NCBI GenBank assembly: GCA_024998595.1
Contig: JACOEK010000008.1
Span: forward strand, 1 to 64,000
Source: Nitrospira sp.
Lineage (GTDB): Bacteria; Nitrospirota; Nitrospiria; Nitrospirales; Nitrospiraceae
Length of the DNA: 64,000 nt
Reading direction: 5' to 3'
The stretch's first letter is position 1. Every line of letters starts with the position of its first letter. The notes under the pieces are model-generated. The model was not told the DNA's origin, did not search any database, and was given only the letters and a program-made list of their open reading frames with translations. The position numbers were made by a program, and so were the translations under genes. Below are positions 29,004 to 38,215 of the stretch, piece after piece.

Positions 29004-29927
29004 TTACGGCTTGCGTGAAGGCGTCTGGCTGCCTTTGGTCGGTTCGTTTCCCAGTTGACGTTTGATCTCCTGCAATTCCTTTCGCAGCTCTTCCACTTCC
29101 GATTCCTTCTGCTTCATCTGGTTTTTGATTTGTTGGATATCCTCGTGAAGCGGCGGGGCGACGGCAGGAGTCGGCTCGGAAACAGTCGGGGGCGTTGGCA
29201 GCGCGATGGTGGGCGTTTTTGCCAGAGCGTCATAGTCGATGACCAGAGTAGTCAACCCGTCTTCTGCTGCAAAAGGCGGCGCGTAGATGTCAGGGCGGAG
29301 CGCCGATTCCGGCGTAAACAGCACCGTCCGGTTTCTCAATCCGGTTGGTTCTGGGAGCCGGCGATTCGGCATGTTGATGTTGTCGGGCGGTTCCGTGTGG
29401 TAGCGGAACTGGTGAATCGTCAGGTAAAGCGATCGCCCATAGACGAACAGCCGGCCGGCCGTGGTGCTATCCTGATTCCGTTGGGGGGAGTCAGTTCCTG
29501 ACCCGACCCCGGCACCGGTTCTATCACGCCCATCGATAGTTCCCGCCTGCACGATCCGAAAACTCACCTGCTGATCCGGGGCGGCTTGACTCAATGCATC
29601 CGCAATGGCAGGAGCGAGCAGGGCGATGTCCTCCTGGGAAAAGACCGGGATCGTGCGGGTTTGTTGTGCGCTGAGGGATTGCAGGAGGCCTTTTGCCTCC
29701 TGGATCTGAACGCCCTGCAAACTTTTGGCAATGAGCGCAGGGGCAAGTCTGATCGGATGAGCTGCCTGAAACTGGCGTGTGGAAATACGTTCAAGGTAGA
29801 CCCCGCCCCGCAGGGATTCCTGAATCGTGACATCACGTTGGGAGCCGACACAGCCAACCACCCATAGAGACAGGACCATATACAGGGCCGGTGCGTAGCG
29901 ACGGCTTATGGGGGAAATGTTAATCAT
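29004..29927 (-). CDS. Lipoprotein of unknown function, paralogue of 43116-44048
   Basis: I do not recognise a named family. The 307-residue product has a lipoprotein signal peptide with lipobox VVGC (C26), a conserved middle with VFSQEDIALLAPAIADALSQ and APDQQVSFRI, a region of Thr, Pro and Ala, and a C-terminal coiled coil at about 260-295 (QQIKNQMKQKESEVEELRKE). It shares this plan and the SQEE/APDQ blocks with the protein at 43116-44048. Both genes are divergent from promoters with ANTAR-type leaders, which suggests a shared role in envelope function during nitrogen acquisition; that is inference. Confidence 0.75.
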   Translation of the reverse strand: MINISPISRRYAPALYMVLSLWVVGCVGSQRDVTIQESLRGGVYLERISTRQFQAAHPIRLAPALIAKSLQGVQIQEAKGLLQSLSAQQTRTIPVFSQEDIALLAPAIADALSQAAPDQQVSFRIVQAGTIDGRDRTGAGVGSGTDSPQRNQDSTTAGRLFVYGRSLYLTIHQFRYHTEPPDNINMPNRRLPEPTGLRNRTVLFTPESALRPDIYAPPFAAEDGLTTLVIDYDALAKTPTIALPTPPTVSEPTPAVAPPLHEDIQQIKNQMKQKESEVEELRKELQEIKRQLGNEPTKGSQTPSRKP

Positions 29928-30000
29928 AGATCGGCTTGCCTGCCGCGCAGTGTATCACAGGACACACTCAGGAAGGGCAGGAATGGCTGAGAGGAGACGC

Positions 30001-30030
30001 TTGACAAGATGATGGGCTGAGGCGTATAGA
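30001..30030 (+). promoter_or_regulatory. Sigma-70 promoter of the porin/urt leader
   Basis: TTGACA at 30001-30006, 18-base spacer, TATAGA at 30025-30030. A start near 30037 would place the first antiterminator hairpin about ten bases into the transcript, and gives a leader of about 175 bases before the porin. Confidence 0.7.
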
Positions 30031-30047
30031 CCTGTCCCGTATACGGT

Positions 30048-30114
30048 GAAGTCAGGACAACGACGTCCTGACTTCTCGTAGCCACCACATAGGCAGAGGA
30101 CAATGACGTCCTTT
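30048..30114 (+). promoter_or_regulatory. ANTAR-type antiterminator RNA, leader 1 (porin/urt)
   Basis: Hairpin P1 has an 11-bp perfect stem (30048-30058 with 30065-30075) closed by hexaloop AACGAC. Hairpin P2 has stem AGGAC/GTCCT (30097-30101 with 30108-30112) and hexaloop AATGAC. Both loops have A1 and G4, the ANTAR recognition pattern. The linker contains CACCACATA. P2 shares its loop end and 3' strand with the terminator that follows, so the two folds exclude each other. Confidence 0.85.
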
Positions 30115-30150
30115 TGGTCCAACGGTTGGACCGGAAGGGCGTTTTTTTTT
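30106..30150 (+). terminator. Intrinsic terminator in the porin/urt leader
   Basis: A continuous 17-bp stem with some G-U pairs (30106-30122 with 30126-30142) and a three-base loop, followed by T residues through 30150. It includes the 3' half of hairpin P2, as expected for an attenuator released by ANTAR binding. Confidence 0.88.
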
Positions 30151-30211
30151 GCCTGCGAGCCCATCCGGTCTGGTGACAGTCACATCGTTCCGAACCAGGA
30201 GGGCTACCAGG

Positions 30212-31582
30212 ATGGACATACAGGGGCTGGGAAAATTTGCACTCTGTGCGAGTGTGATGGTGGTCATGGCCATTGCAACGCCGGTGGGAGCAGAAGAACA
30301 GAGTGCGGGAGAGGCGGCAGGAGCCGGGCAACGATTGCGAGAGGTGGAGACCCCACCGGCTGTGATTTGCGGCGGCTGCGTCACGCCGACCTTTGCCGGC
30401 GAGGGCAAGGGCAGCATTGTTCCTTACGGGCGTATCGAATTAGATGGGATTTACAGCAACCGGAATACTAACCCGCTCGATCCGGGGCAGTTCAACGGCT
30501 ACGCCACCGCGGCGGGAAAGAGCAGCAATGCCTCGTCGACGTTGAATCCGCGCTATAGCGTGTTCGGGTTACGCGCGGATCGAACCGACGGCACCCACTC
30601 CCTCACGGGTGTCGTTGAAGCAGACTTCTACAGCCAAACCGACAACGCAGGCAATATTTCTCCCCGCTTGCGGTTGGCAAACGTCAAATACTCTCCGAAC
30701 AACAGTCGCACGACGATCACAGCCGGTATGGATTGGACGCCGATCATGTCGTCCCATCCGAACCTGATCGACTTCTCCATCATGGGCTACAACGGTAACC
30801 TGTGGCAGCGCCTTCCGCAGGTCACTGTGAAACATCAGTTCACCGAGAACGTCAACGGCCTGCTGACCGTCATGCGATTCGAACGCGGACTGTCGGCCAT
30901 ACAGCCTCAGACGCAACGACGGACTTTCCAAGGGGCCGGCGCTGCGGCAGCGGCGCCGGGCAGTTGCGGCAGCAGCGGATTTGCCTGCTCAGAAAATGCC
31001 TTCAATGATCCGGTGCAAATGCCCTATGTCGGGACCCGCTTCGCCTACATGGGGACGGGGGATCAAGCGGGCTTCATGGTGGCGCTCAACGCCGCCTTCC
31101 GTCACTACCGGTCCGCGCCCACGGCGGGCGGCATTCCTTCCGGTCAGGACATCAATTCCTATCTCGTCGGGGCCGAACTGGCCGTGCCCATTACCAACAG
31201 ACTGAAATTTACCGGCGAGATCGCCTATGGACAAGCGCTGGGCGTGGAGTTCTTCCGGTTCGGGCAGGAGCGCAACCTTGGTACGGGCAAGGCGATTCGA
31301 ACGGTGGTCGGCTGGGGTGAGTTGGATTATGCGTATGACCGGCAACTCACGCTCATTGCCGGATACGGCTTCGACAACCCGTTGAATTCCGATCTGAACG
31401 GCACGACTGCCGGTGCGGACACGCAATATATATTGAATCACCGGACTTATCTGACGGCCGTCCGTCACATTTGGGGCGATTTGTACGCATCCTTGGAGTG
31501 GAATCACCTCATGACCGAATGGTCCACGAGGGAGCATTTCGCCGGGGACAATTTCATGCTGTCCACTTGGTACAACTTTTAG
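30212..31582 (+). CDS. Outer-membrane porin upstream of the urea transporter
   Basis: A 456-residue protein with a signal peptide (GAEEQ after the cleavage region near residue 27) and alternating beta-strand pattern ending in FMLSTWYNF, with a C-terminal aromatic residue typical of outer-membrane barrels. SIVPYGRIELDGIYSNRN resembles DcaP-like porins. It is the first gene behind leader 1 and 30 bases before urtA, so it probably lets urea or related short amides through the outer membrane (inference). ATG 30212 has AGGAGGG eight bases upstream; earlier in-frame starts overlap the terminator and are rejected. Confidence 0.8.
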   Translation: MDIQGLGKFALCASVMVVMAIATPVGAEEQSAGEAAGAGQRLREVETPPAVICGGCVTPTFAGEGKGSIVPYGRIELDGIYSNRNTNPLDPGQFNGYATAAGKSSNASSTLNPRYSVFGLRADRTDGTHSLTGVVEADFYSQTDNAGNISPRLRLANVKYSPNNSRTTITAGMDWTPIMSSHPNLIDFSIMGYNGNLWQRLPQVTVKHQFTENVNGLLTVMRFERGLSAIQPQTQRRTFQGAGAAAAAPGSCGSSGFACSENAFNDPVQMPYVGTRFAYMGTGDQAGFMVALNAAFRHYRSAPTAGGIPSGQDINSYLVGAELAVPITNRLKFTGEIAYGQALGVEFFRFGQERNLGTGKAIRTVVGWGELDYAYDRQLTLIAGYGFDNPLNSDLNGTTAGADTQYILNHRTYLTAVRHIWGDLYASLEWNHLMTEWSTREHFAGDNFMLSTWYNF

Positions 31583-31612
31583 CCCAGACCTGACGGCGAA
31601 AGGAGCCGAACG

Positions 31613-32977
31613 ATGAACGAACAGAACGCACATGGCGACGATACAAAGATTTCGACGATCACCGATGAACACCTTCCCTCACGGCGAGACTTTTTGCGGC
31701 AGAGTTCGCGTACGGCCGCCGGTATCGGGATCGCGGCAATTCTGGGAAATCTTGGCACCTGGGCCCTGTCCCTCGGGGCGGACAATGAGCCGATCAAGGT
31801 TGGTGTGCTGCACTCGCTGAGCGGCACGATGGCTATCAGCGAAGTATCCTTGAAGGACGTCGTGTCGATGGCCGTTCAGGAGATCAATGCGAAAGGCGGG
31901 GTGTTGGGCCGCCAGCTGAAATTGGTGGTGGTAGATCCCGCTTCGAACTGGGACCTGTTTGCGGAGAAGGCCAAGCAATTGCTGGTGCAGGAGAAGGTGG
32001 CGGTGGTGTTCGGCTGCTGGACATCGGTCAGCCGGAAATCAGTCCTGCCGATATTCGAGGAGCATAACGGTTTGCTGTTTTATCCCGTGCAGTACGAGGG
32101 CGAGGAATGTTCGAAGAACGTTTTCTACACCGGGGCGGCGGTCAACCAGCAGGCCGTTCCTGCGGTGGAATACCTGATGAGCAAAGAGGGCGGCGGCTAC
32201 AAAAAGTTCTACCTCCTGGGAACGGACTACGTCTATCCGAAGACGACGAACAAGATTTTGCGCGCCATGTTATTGGCGAAGAAAGTGCCGGCCGCCAACA
32301 TCATGGAGGAATACACGCCGTTTCACCACCAGGACTACCAGACGATTGTCGGAAAAATTAAAAAGTTCGCCGCCGGCGGAGGCGCTTGTGTCATCAGCAC
32401 GATCAACGGCGACAGCAACGTGCCCTTCTATAAAGAGTTTGCCAACCAGGGCTTGCGCGCCGAGGATGCGCCGATCATGGCGTTCAGCGTCGCGGAAGAC
32501 GAGTTGCGCGGCATGGACAAGACGGCGCTGGTCGGCCATCTGGCGGCCTGGAACTATTACCAGAGTGTCGATACGCCGCAGAACAAACAGTTCGTGGCCA
32601 ATTTCAAAGCGTACTGCAAAAAGAACAATCTTCCGGACGGCGACAAACGTGTCACGGACGATCCGATCGAAGCGGCGTACTTCGGCGTGCATGTCTGGAA
32701 ACAAGCGGTCGAAAAGGCGGGGACCACGGAGGTGAATGCCGTGCGCAAGGCCGTCTACGGCCAGAAATTCCTCGCGCCGGGCGGAGAGATCATGATGGAC
32801 GAGGCCAATCACCATACGCATAAGCCGGTGTTGATCGGCGAAATCATGAAAGACGGCCAGATCAAAGTCGTCTGGCGATCCAAGGGCTTGGTCAAGCCAG
32901 AGCCCTGGAGCGAATACACCAATCCTGAGAAAGGCTGTGATTGGGTGCAACACCAGGGTACATATAAGAAGGCCTGA
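31613..32977 (+). CDS. urtA: Urea ABC transporter substrate-binding protein
   Basis: UrtA (454 residues) captures urea in the periplasm. A twin-arginine signal is seen (SRRDFLRQ at 23-30, then a hydrophobic stretch), so it is probably exported folded by Tat. The mature part starts IKVGVLHSLSGTMAISE and has FGCWTSVSRKSVLPIFEEHN and LLFYPVQYEGEECSKNVFYT, all typical of the urea/short-amide binding family. Confidence 0.95.
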   Translation: MNEQNAHGDDTKISTITDEHLPSRRDFLRQSSRTAAGIGIAAILGNLGTWALSLGADNEPIKVGVLHSLSGTMAISEVSLKDVVSMAVQEINAKGGVLGRQLKLVVVDPASNWDLFAEKAKQLLVQEKVAVVFGCWTSVSRKSVLPIFEEHNGLLFYPVQYEGEECSKNVFYTGAAVNQQAVPAVEYLMSKEGGGYKKFYLLGTDYVYPKTTNKILRAMLLAKKVPAANIMEEYTPFHHQDYQTIVGKIKKFAAGGGACVISTINGDSNVPFYKEFANQGLRAEDAPIMAFSVAEDELRGMDKTALVGHLAAWNYYQSVDTPQNKQFVANFKAYCKKNNLPDGDKRVTDDPIEAAYFGVHVWKQAVEKAGTTEVNAVRKAVYGQKFLAPGGEIMMDEANHHTHKPVLIGEIMKDGQIKVVWRSKGLVKPEPWSEYTNPEKGCDWVQHQGTYKKA

Positions 32978-33021
32978 TTGAAGACGCCTCGGCTGGAGAT
33001 ACGGATGAGGATGGTCAACGC

Positions 33022-34563
33022 ATGAAGTCTGTCATCGGGATCGGGGTGATCGCGTGGTGTCTGGGGTATTGTGTGATGGGTGGTCTGGCGGCGGAGGCGC
33101 AAATGAACGTGCCTCCGTCGTCTCAGCTGGAGCAGGCGCTAGTCGACTTATCGAGTGAGACCGAGGGTACGCGAGACCAGGCGGTTCGTCTCCTCATCGA
33201 ACAGGGTGATGCGGCGCTGCTGCCGAGACTGGAAGAGTTGCGCGCCAACGCGGATCGCAGCCTGCGAATGGCGATCAAGCCGGTAGCCGATGCCTGGCGT
33301 CATCGGATGAACCTGGCCAGTCCGGATGCCGATACGCGGCGTTCGGCTGCCACGGATCTCGGAACGAGCGGGCGTCCGGCGGCCATTCCTTGGCTGGAGG
33401 CGGCGGCGGTCAACGAATCGCATCGGTGGGTCCGGTATGCGATGGAGGAGTCCGCGCTGTTGTTGCATCTCGCCTCCGACAATCCGACGGTCAAGCAGCA
33501 AGCCGCGTCGAAGCTGGGCGACATGCGCAGCCAGAATGCGGTACCGGCATTAAAAGAGCTGGTGCAGGCCGGGAGCGAAGCGACGGCGAGCGAACCGCAG
33601 AAGACTCTGGCTCAGGCGGCCACTATTGCAATCGAGCGAATCGAATCCTGGAACGTCTGGTCCAGCGCGATCGAGACGCTGTTTCGCGGCATCAGTCTGA
33701 GTTCTATTCTCCTGATCATGTCCCTCGGGCTCGCGATTGTGTTCGGGTTGATGGGGGTCATCAACATGGCGCATGGCGAGCTCATGATGATCGGGGCCTA
33801 CGCGACATTCGTGATACAGGAGTGCTTTAAGCTCTATTTCCCTGAAAGTTGGTTCGACTCCTACTACCTGGCAGCCCTTCCGGCGTCGTTTCTTGCCGCC
33901 GCTCTATTCGGACTGATTCTAGAAGCGACAGTCATTCGCTTCCTCTACGGCCGCCCGCTGGAGACCATGTTGGCCACTTGGGGCGTCAGCCTGATCTTGA
34001 TTCAGGGCGCGCGCATGTACTTTGGAGATTTGACGGCCATTACCGCGCCGTCGTGGCTGAACGGCGGCGCGCAAGTGCTGGTGGGCGTGTTCCTGCCCTT
34101 CAATCGGCTGTTCATCATCGGCCTGTCCATCCTCAGCGTCATCGGAATTTACGCCCTGCTGTTCCGTTCAAGCATCGGATTGCGAGTGCGGGCGGTTACA
34201 CAGAATCGCAGCATGAGCGCCTGTTTGGGGATTCCTACGAGAAAAGTGGATGCCTACACGTTCGCCTTTGGCTCCGGCCTGGCCGGGATCGCGGGCTGGG
34301 CCTTGACCCTGGTGGGCAATGTGGAACCGGGCCTCGGTCAGAACTATATCGTGGATTCCTTTATGGTGGTCGTGACCGGCGGCGTGGGCAAATTAGCCGG
34401 CACCATCATCGCCTCGCTGGGGATCGGCGGATTGAACAAGCTGATGGAGCCGAGTCTCGGCGCAGTGTATGGCAAGGTGTTGATTCTGGTGTTGGTGATT
34501 CTGTTCCTGCAGCGGCGGCCCTCGGGACTCTTCGCGGTTAAGGGGCGCCACGCCGAAGGGTAA
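33022..34563 (+). CDS. urtB: Urea ABC transporter permease UrtB
   Basis: UrtB (513 residues) is a LivH-like permease. A signal-like helix (about residues 5-25) is followed by some 180 soluble residues with HEAT-like helical repeats (DQAVRLLIEQGDAALLPRLE). The membrane domain starts near 225 (SLSSILLIMSLGLAIVFGLM) and ends FLQRRPSGLFAVKGR. Such N-terminal parts are known in many UrtB proteins; their function is not settled. Confidence 0.94.
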   Translation: MKSVIGIGVIAWCLGYCVMGGLAAEAQMNVPPSSQLEQALVDLSSETEGTRDQAVRLLIEQGDAALLPRLEELRANADRSLRMAIKPVADAWRHRMNLASPDADTRRSAATDLGTSGRPAAIPWLEAAAVNESHRWVRYAMEESALLLHLASDNPTVKQQAASKLGDMRSQNAVPALKELVQAGSEATASEPQKTLAQAATIAIERIESWNVWSSAIETLFRGISLSSILLIMSLGLAIVFGLMGVINMAHGELMMIGAYATFVIQECFKLYFPESWFDSYYLAALPASFLAAALFGLILEATVIRFLYGRPLETMLATWGVSLILIQGARMYFGDLTAITAPSWLNGGAQVLVGVFLPFNRLFIIGLSILSVIGIYALLFRSSIGLRVRAVTQNRSMSACLGIPTRKVDAYTFAFGSGLAGIAGWALTLVGNVEPGLGQNYIVDSFMVVVTGGVGKLAGTIIASLGIGGLNKLMEPSLGAVYGKVLILVLVILFLQRRPSGLFAVKGRHAEG

Positions 34564-34590
34564 CGCACAGCGGAAGATCGAACGAAAAGC

Positions 34591-35739
34591 ATGGGAGAAT
34601 CAGTGCCACCACAACCGAGTGCGGAGCGACACGAAGGCACCATGTTCTGGATTGTCGGCTTCGTGCTGCTGTTTGTCCTGCCGGTGCTCAATGTGTTGCC
34701 GACGGAGGATTCCTGGCTGCATGTCTCAGACTTTGCGCTCAACCGGTTCGGGAAATTTTTGGCCTTTGCCATCCTGGCGCTGGGCCTCGATTTGATATGG
34801 GGGTATGCGGGCATCTTGAGTCTGGGGCAGGGAGTGTTTTTCGGGATCGGCGCCTACTGCATGGGCATGCACCTCATGCTGACGATCGGCAGCCAAAGCG
34901 TTTACGGCAGCGCGTTGCCGGATTTCATGGTCTGGAATCAGGTCACGGAATTGCCGTTTTTCTGGAAGCCTTTCTACAGCTTCTCTGCTGCTGTGCTGGC
35001 CGGTCTCCTCGCGCCAGCCTGTTTCGCGCTGATCTTTGGATTCCTCGCCTTTCGCAGCCGGATCAGGGGCGTCTATTTTGCCATCATCACGCAGGCCTTG
35101 GCGCTGATGGCGTGGCTGGTTTTCAATCGTAACGAAACGAATCTGGGTGGCACGAACGGGCTGACCGATTTCAAGACCATCCTCGGATTCCGACTGTCCG
35201 CGCCGGGAACGCAACTCGCGCTCTATGTCATTACCGTGCTCTGTCTCGGCGGAGCCTACGCTCTCTGCCGCTGGGTTATCGCCTCGCGCGCCGGCAGGGT
35301 CCTGATTGCCATCCGTGACAGCGAGCAGCGTGTCCTGTTTTCTGGCTACTCACCGGCCAATTACAAGTTGTTCGTATTTGTGGTGTCGGCTGCGTTGGCA
35401 GGGCTGGCGGGAATTCTCTACGTGCCGCAGGTGGGCATCATCACCCCGGCGCAGATGGGCGTGTTGCCCTCGCTGGAGATGGTGGTCTGGGTTGCAGTGG
35501 GTGGCCGAGCCACGCTGGTGGGGGCCATCGTCGGGGCCGTGGGCGTGAATCTCGGGCGCAGTATCCTGACGAACTCTTTTCCAGAACTGTGGCCGTTTTT
35601 TCTCGGTGGACTGTTCGTGGTGGTGGTGCTGCTGTTTCCGGATGGGGTGATGGGAGTCGCAAAGCAAGTACGGGGAAAACTTGCCGCGAGGGCCGTTCGG
35701 TTACCCAAATCATCGGCGGTGGAAGGGGAGCAGGTATGA
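34591..35739 (+). CDS. urtC: Urea ABC transporter permease UrtC
   Basis: UrtC (382 residues) is the LivM-like second permease. It has about nine membrane segments, with GLDLIWGYAGILSLGQGVFF near residue 67-86 and the cytoplasmic coupling region AIRDSEQRVLFSGY. It overlaps urtD by four bases (ATGA). Confidence 0.94.
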   Translation: MGESVPPQPSAERHEGTMFWIVGFVLLFVLPVLNVLPTEDSWLHVSDFALNRFGKFLAFAILALGLDLIWGYAGILSLGQGVFFGIGAYCMGMHLMLTIGSQSVYGSALPDFMVWNQVTELPFFWKPFYSFSAAVLAGLLAPACFALIFGFLAFRSRIRGVYFAIITQALALMAWLVFNRNETNLGGTNGLTDFKTILGFRLSAPGTQLALYVITVLCLGGAYALCRWVIASRAGRVLIAIRDSEQRVLFSGYSPANYKLFVFVVSAALAGLAGILYVPQVGIITPAQMGVLPSLEMVVWVAVGGRATLVGAIVGAVGVNLGRSILTNSFPELWPFFLGGLFVVVVLLFPDGVMGVAKQVRGKLAARAVRLPKSSAVEGEQV

Positions 35740-36503
35740 CGGAACACGGCTCCATCATTTATCTGGAAGGTGTGACCGTCGATTATGACGGATTCAAAGC
35801 GCTGAACAATCTGAACTTCATCGTCAATCACCGTGAGTTGCGCGTGGTGATCGGACCGAACGGTGCCGGAAAAACCACCCTGCTCGACGTGATATCGGGC
35901 AAGACGAAACCGGCAGCCGGACGCGTGATCTTCGGCAAAGACCGGGATCTGACGGGGATGCATGAGTATGAGATTACGCAACTCGGGATCGGGCGAAAAT
36001 TTCAGGCTCCGTCGATCTACGGCAACCTGAGCGTCTGGGAAAATCTGGATCTGTCGTTGAGCCGACCCAGCAAGGGCGTGCTGGCTACGCTAAGAGGCGT
36101 ATCAACGGCGGCCGAGCGGGAAGAGATCGACCGTACGCTGGAGACCATTGGATTGACGGAGCAGGTGCACAAGCGCGCCGGGTCCTTGTCGCATGGACAG
36201 AAACAATGGCTCGAAATCGGTATGGTCATTCTGCAGGACCCTGAGCTGTTGCTGGTGGATGAACCGGTGGCCGGCATGACGGACGAGGAGACGGAACAAA
36301 CCGGGCGGCTGCTTCAATCGCTGGCGGAAAAACACGCCATCATCGTGATCGAGCACGACATGGAGTTCGTGCGGCAGATTGCTCGCATCGTCACGGTGTT
36401 GCACGAAGGTACGGTGATCTGCGAGGGCACGGTGGAAAAAGTGCAGGCCGATGACAGGGTGAGAGAGATCTATCTCGGACGTCAGAAAGTGGCGCATGTG
36501 TAA
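35736..36503 (+). CDS. urtD: Urea ABC transporter ATPase UrtD
   Basis: UrtD (255 residues) is a LivG-like ATPase: Walker A GPNGAGKT at 40-47, LSHGQKQWLEIGM as signature, Walker B LLLVDEPVAGM. The ATG at 35736 overlaps the urtC stop; the frame is open upstream but lies inside urtC. A dispersed repeat directly follows the gene. Confidence 0.95.
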   Translation: MTEHGSIIYLEGVTVDYDGFKALNNLNFIVNHRELRVVIGPNGAGKTTLLDVISGKTKPAAGRVIFGKDRDLTGMHEYEITQLGIGRKFQAPSIYGNLSVWENLDLSLSRPSKGVLATLRGVSTAAEREEIDRTLETIGLTEQVHKRAGSLSHGQKQWLEIGMVILQDPELLLVDEPVAGMTDEETEQTGRLLQSLAEKHAIIVIEHDMEFVRQIARIVTVLHEGTVICEGTVEKVQADDRVREIYLGRQKVAHV

Positions 36504-36505
36504 CA

Positions 36506-36623
36506 GATGTTGAAAAGCGACTCCAGCCGCGTTCCCGGCTCGACATGCTCCTCAACGTACCCCAAAGGGGACGCCTCCGGCCTTGTCTCACCTGCGGCCT
36601 TGCTGGAGCCCCTTTTGAACATC
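36506..36623 (+). repeat. Dispersed ~120-bp palindromic repeat, copy 1
   Basis: Starts GATGTTGAAAAG and ends CTTTTGAACATC, an imperfect inverted repeat with one mismatch. The middle has CCTCAACGTACCCC, GGGGACGCCTCCGG and CCTGCGGCCTTG. It fills most of the gap between urtD and urtE. Three related copies occur at 38710-38832, 40569-40690 and 44249-44367. Confidence 0.85.
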
Positions 36624-36647
36624 CTTTCGAGGTAATCAATACATACG

Positions 36648-37358
36648 ATGCTACGACTTGAAACTGTCAACGTGTACTACGGCGAGAGCCACATCCTGCG
36701 GAACGTGTCGTTTCATATCGAGGCGGGGCAAGTGGCCTGTGTGATGGGTCGCAATGGCGTGGGTAAGTCGACCACGCTCAAGGCCATCATGGGACTGTTG
36801 CCCGTGCGCAGCGGCCAGGTCTTTTTTGACGGAGCGGAGATTACCAAGCACCCGACTGACCGTCGCGCCAAGCGCGGTCTCGCCTATGTGCCGCAGGGGC
36901 GGGAGATCATCCCCCATCTGACCGTGCGCGAAAACCTCAAGCTGGGATATTGGGCGCGCGAAAATATGTCCAACGGTATGCCCGAAAAGGCCGCGTTCGA
37001 CGAAGTCTACACCTTGTTTCCCAAGCTCACGCAGATCCTGGAGCGGCCGGGCGGTGTGCTGAGTGGTGGAGAACAACAACAACTCGCCATCGGACGGGCG
37101 ATCCTGTCGAGCCCGAAAGTGCTGTTGCTCGATGAACCGACGGAAGGCATTCAGCCCTCCATTGTCGATCAGATCGAAGACGTCATCATCGGCTTCAAGA
37201 CGGCCCGCCGGTTTGCGATTGTGCTGGTCGAACAGGGCCTGCATTTCGCCGCGCGGCTGGCGGATAGTTACGTCGTCATGGCCAAAGGGGCGGTGATGGC
37301 GGCGGGAAAAAAAGACGAGCTGAGCGCCGAAATGGTGAAGCAGCATTTGACGGTCTAG
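36648..37358 (+). CDS. urtE: Urea ABC transporter ATPase UrtE
   Basis: UrtE (236 residues) is the LivF-like second ATPase: Walker A GRNGVGKS at 34-41, LSGGEQQQLAIGRAIL as signature, Walker B VLLLDEPTEGIQP. Start ATG 36648 with GAGGT upstream, directly behind the repeat. Confidence 0.95.
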   Translation: MLRLETVNVYYGESHILRNVSFHIEAGQVACVMGRNGVGKSTTLKAIMGLLPVRSGQVFFDGAEITKHPTDRRAKRGLAYVPQGREIIPHLTVRENLKLGYWARENMSNGMPEKAAFDEVYTLFPKLTQILERPGGVLSGGEQQQLAIGRAILSSPKVLLLDEPTEGIQPSIVDQIEDVIIGFKTARRFAIVLVEQGLHFAARLADSYVVMAKGAVMAAGKKDELSAEMVKQHLTV

Positions 37359-37485
37359 GCCGGGAGGATTTCTTAGCCCAACATTTTGCCTGCCACGCGG
37401 AACATGATGTTGTTGATCTGCCGGGCGTCCCTGGCTACTATGTGCCCGCAGGTCGGGCGCATGACAATTTCTCCGTGTAAGTGAA

Positions 37486-37878
37486 ATGATAGTGCAGGCA
37501 CTGCTCAAGGCGTCGTTCATGGTGTGCATCGTCACCTGTGCCGCATGCGCCACCGGCCAATATACGCCACTCGTCGGCGCCGATAAGGATGAGGTCGAGC
37601 AGCTCAAGGAGAATGTCTACCGCGTCGAGTATCGCGTCAGTTCGTTCTCGTCCCAGGCACAGTTGGATGCCTATTTGCGTCGTCGCTGTGCGGAACTGAC
37701 GTTGCGCGAGGGATACGATTTCTTTCACCTGGCACAACGGGCGGATGTGTTGGCGCTCTCGCGTCGCACGTCGATGACGGTGACGATGTATAAGGGCAAG
37801 AAGCCGGTCGGTGCGGATGATGTCTACGACGCGAAAGAAGTGCTGGCCGCGCCTGTGGCTGTTCCGAATCGGGATTGA
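37486..37878 (+). CDS. Small lipoprotein, CC0125/CC1285-like
   Basis: A 130-residue protein with a short signal peptide and cysteine-rich lipobox region (CIVTCAACATG). The segment YRVEYRVSSFSSQAQLDAYL then RRRCAELTLREGYDFFHL resembles the CC0125/CC1285 lipoprotein family, whose role is unknown. It is between urtE and ureA in the same direction, so it may be co-transcribed with urease; nothing else links it to urea metabolism. Confidence 0.65.
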   Translation: MIVQALLKASFMVCIVTCAACATGQYTPLVGADKDEVEQLKENVYRVEYRVSSFSSQAQLDAYLRRRCAELTLREGYDFFHLAQRADVLALSRRTSMTVTMYKGKKPVGADDVYDAKEVLAAPVAVPNRD

Positions 37879-37904
37879 CGCATGGCCATTGACGAGGATG
37901 TACG

Positions 37905-38207
37905 ATGCATCTGACACCGCGTGAGCAGGAAAAGCTCTTGATCTATGTGGCGGCGAATCTGGCTAAGGAGCGCAGAAAACGCGGCCTGAAGCTCAATCAT
38001 CCGGAAGCTGTCGCGTTGATCACCGCCGAGATCCTGGAAGGCATTCGGGACGGGAAATCAGTGTCGGAACTGATGAGTTATGGCGCCACGCTGCTGACTC
38101 GTAAAGACGTGATGTCCGGTGTGCCGGAGATGATTCCTGAACTTCAGGTCGAGGGCACGTTCCCGGACGGCACGAAACTGGTGACGGTCCATGAACCGAT
38201 CAGGTAG
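37905..38207 (+). CDS. ureA: Urease gamma subunit
   Basis: UreA (100 residues), the smallest structural subunit of urease, which hydrolyses urea to ammonia and carbamate. Start [20 protein letters not shown] and the blocks [20 protein letters not shown] and [14 protein letters not shown] are diagnostic. It starts the urease operon and precedes ureB by eight bases. Confidence 0.97.
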   Translation: MHLTPREQEKLLIYVAANLAKERRKRGLKLNHPEAVALITAEILEGIRDGKSVSELMSYGATLLTRKDVMSGVPEMIPELQVEGTFPDGTKLVTVHEPIR

Positions 38208-38215
38208 GTGAGAAG

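Noticed and set aside
37359-37485. Regulatory RNA between urtE and the small lipoprotein
   Set aside because: No hexaloop pair, promoter or terminator could be recognised in this 127-base stretch.
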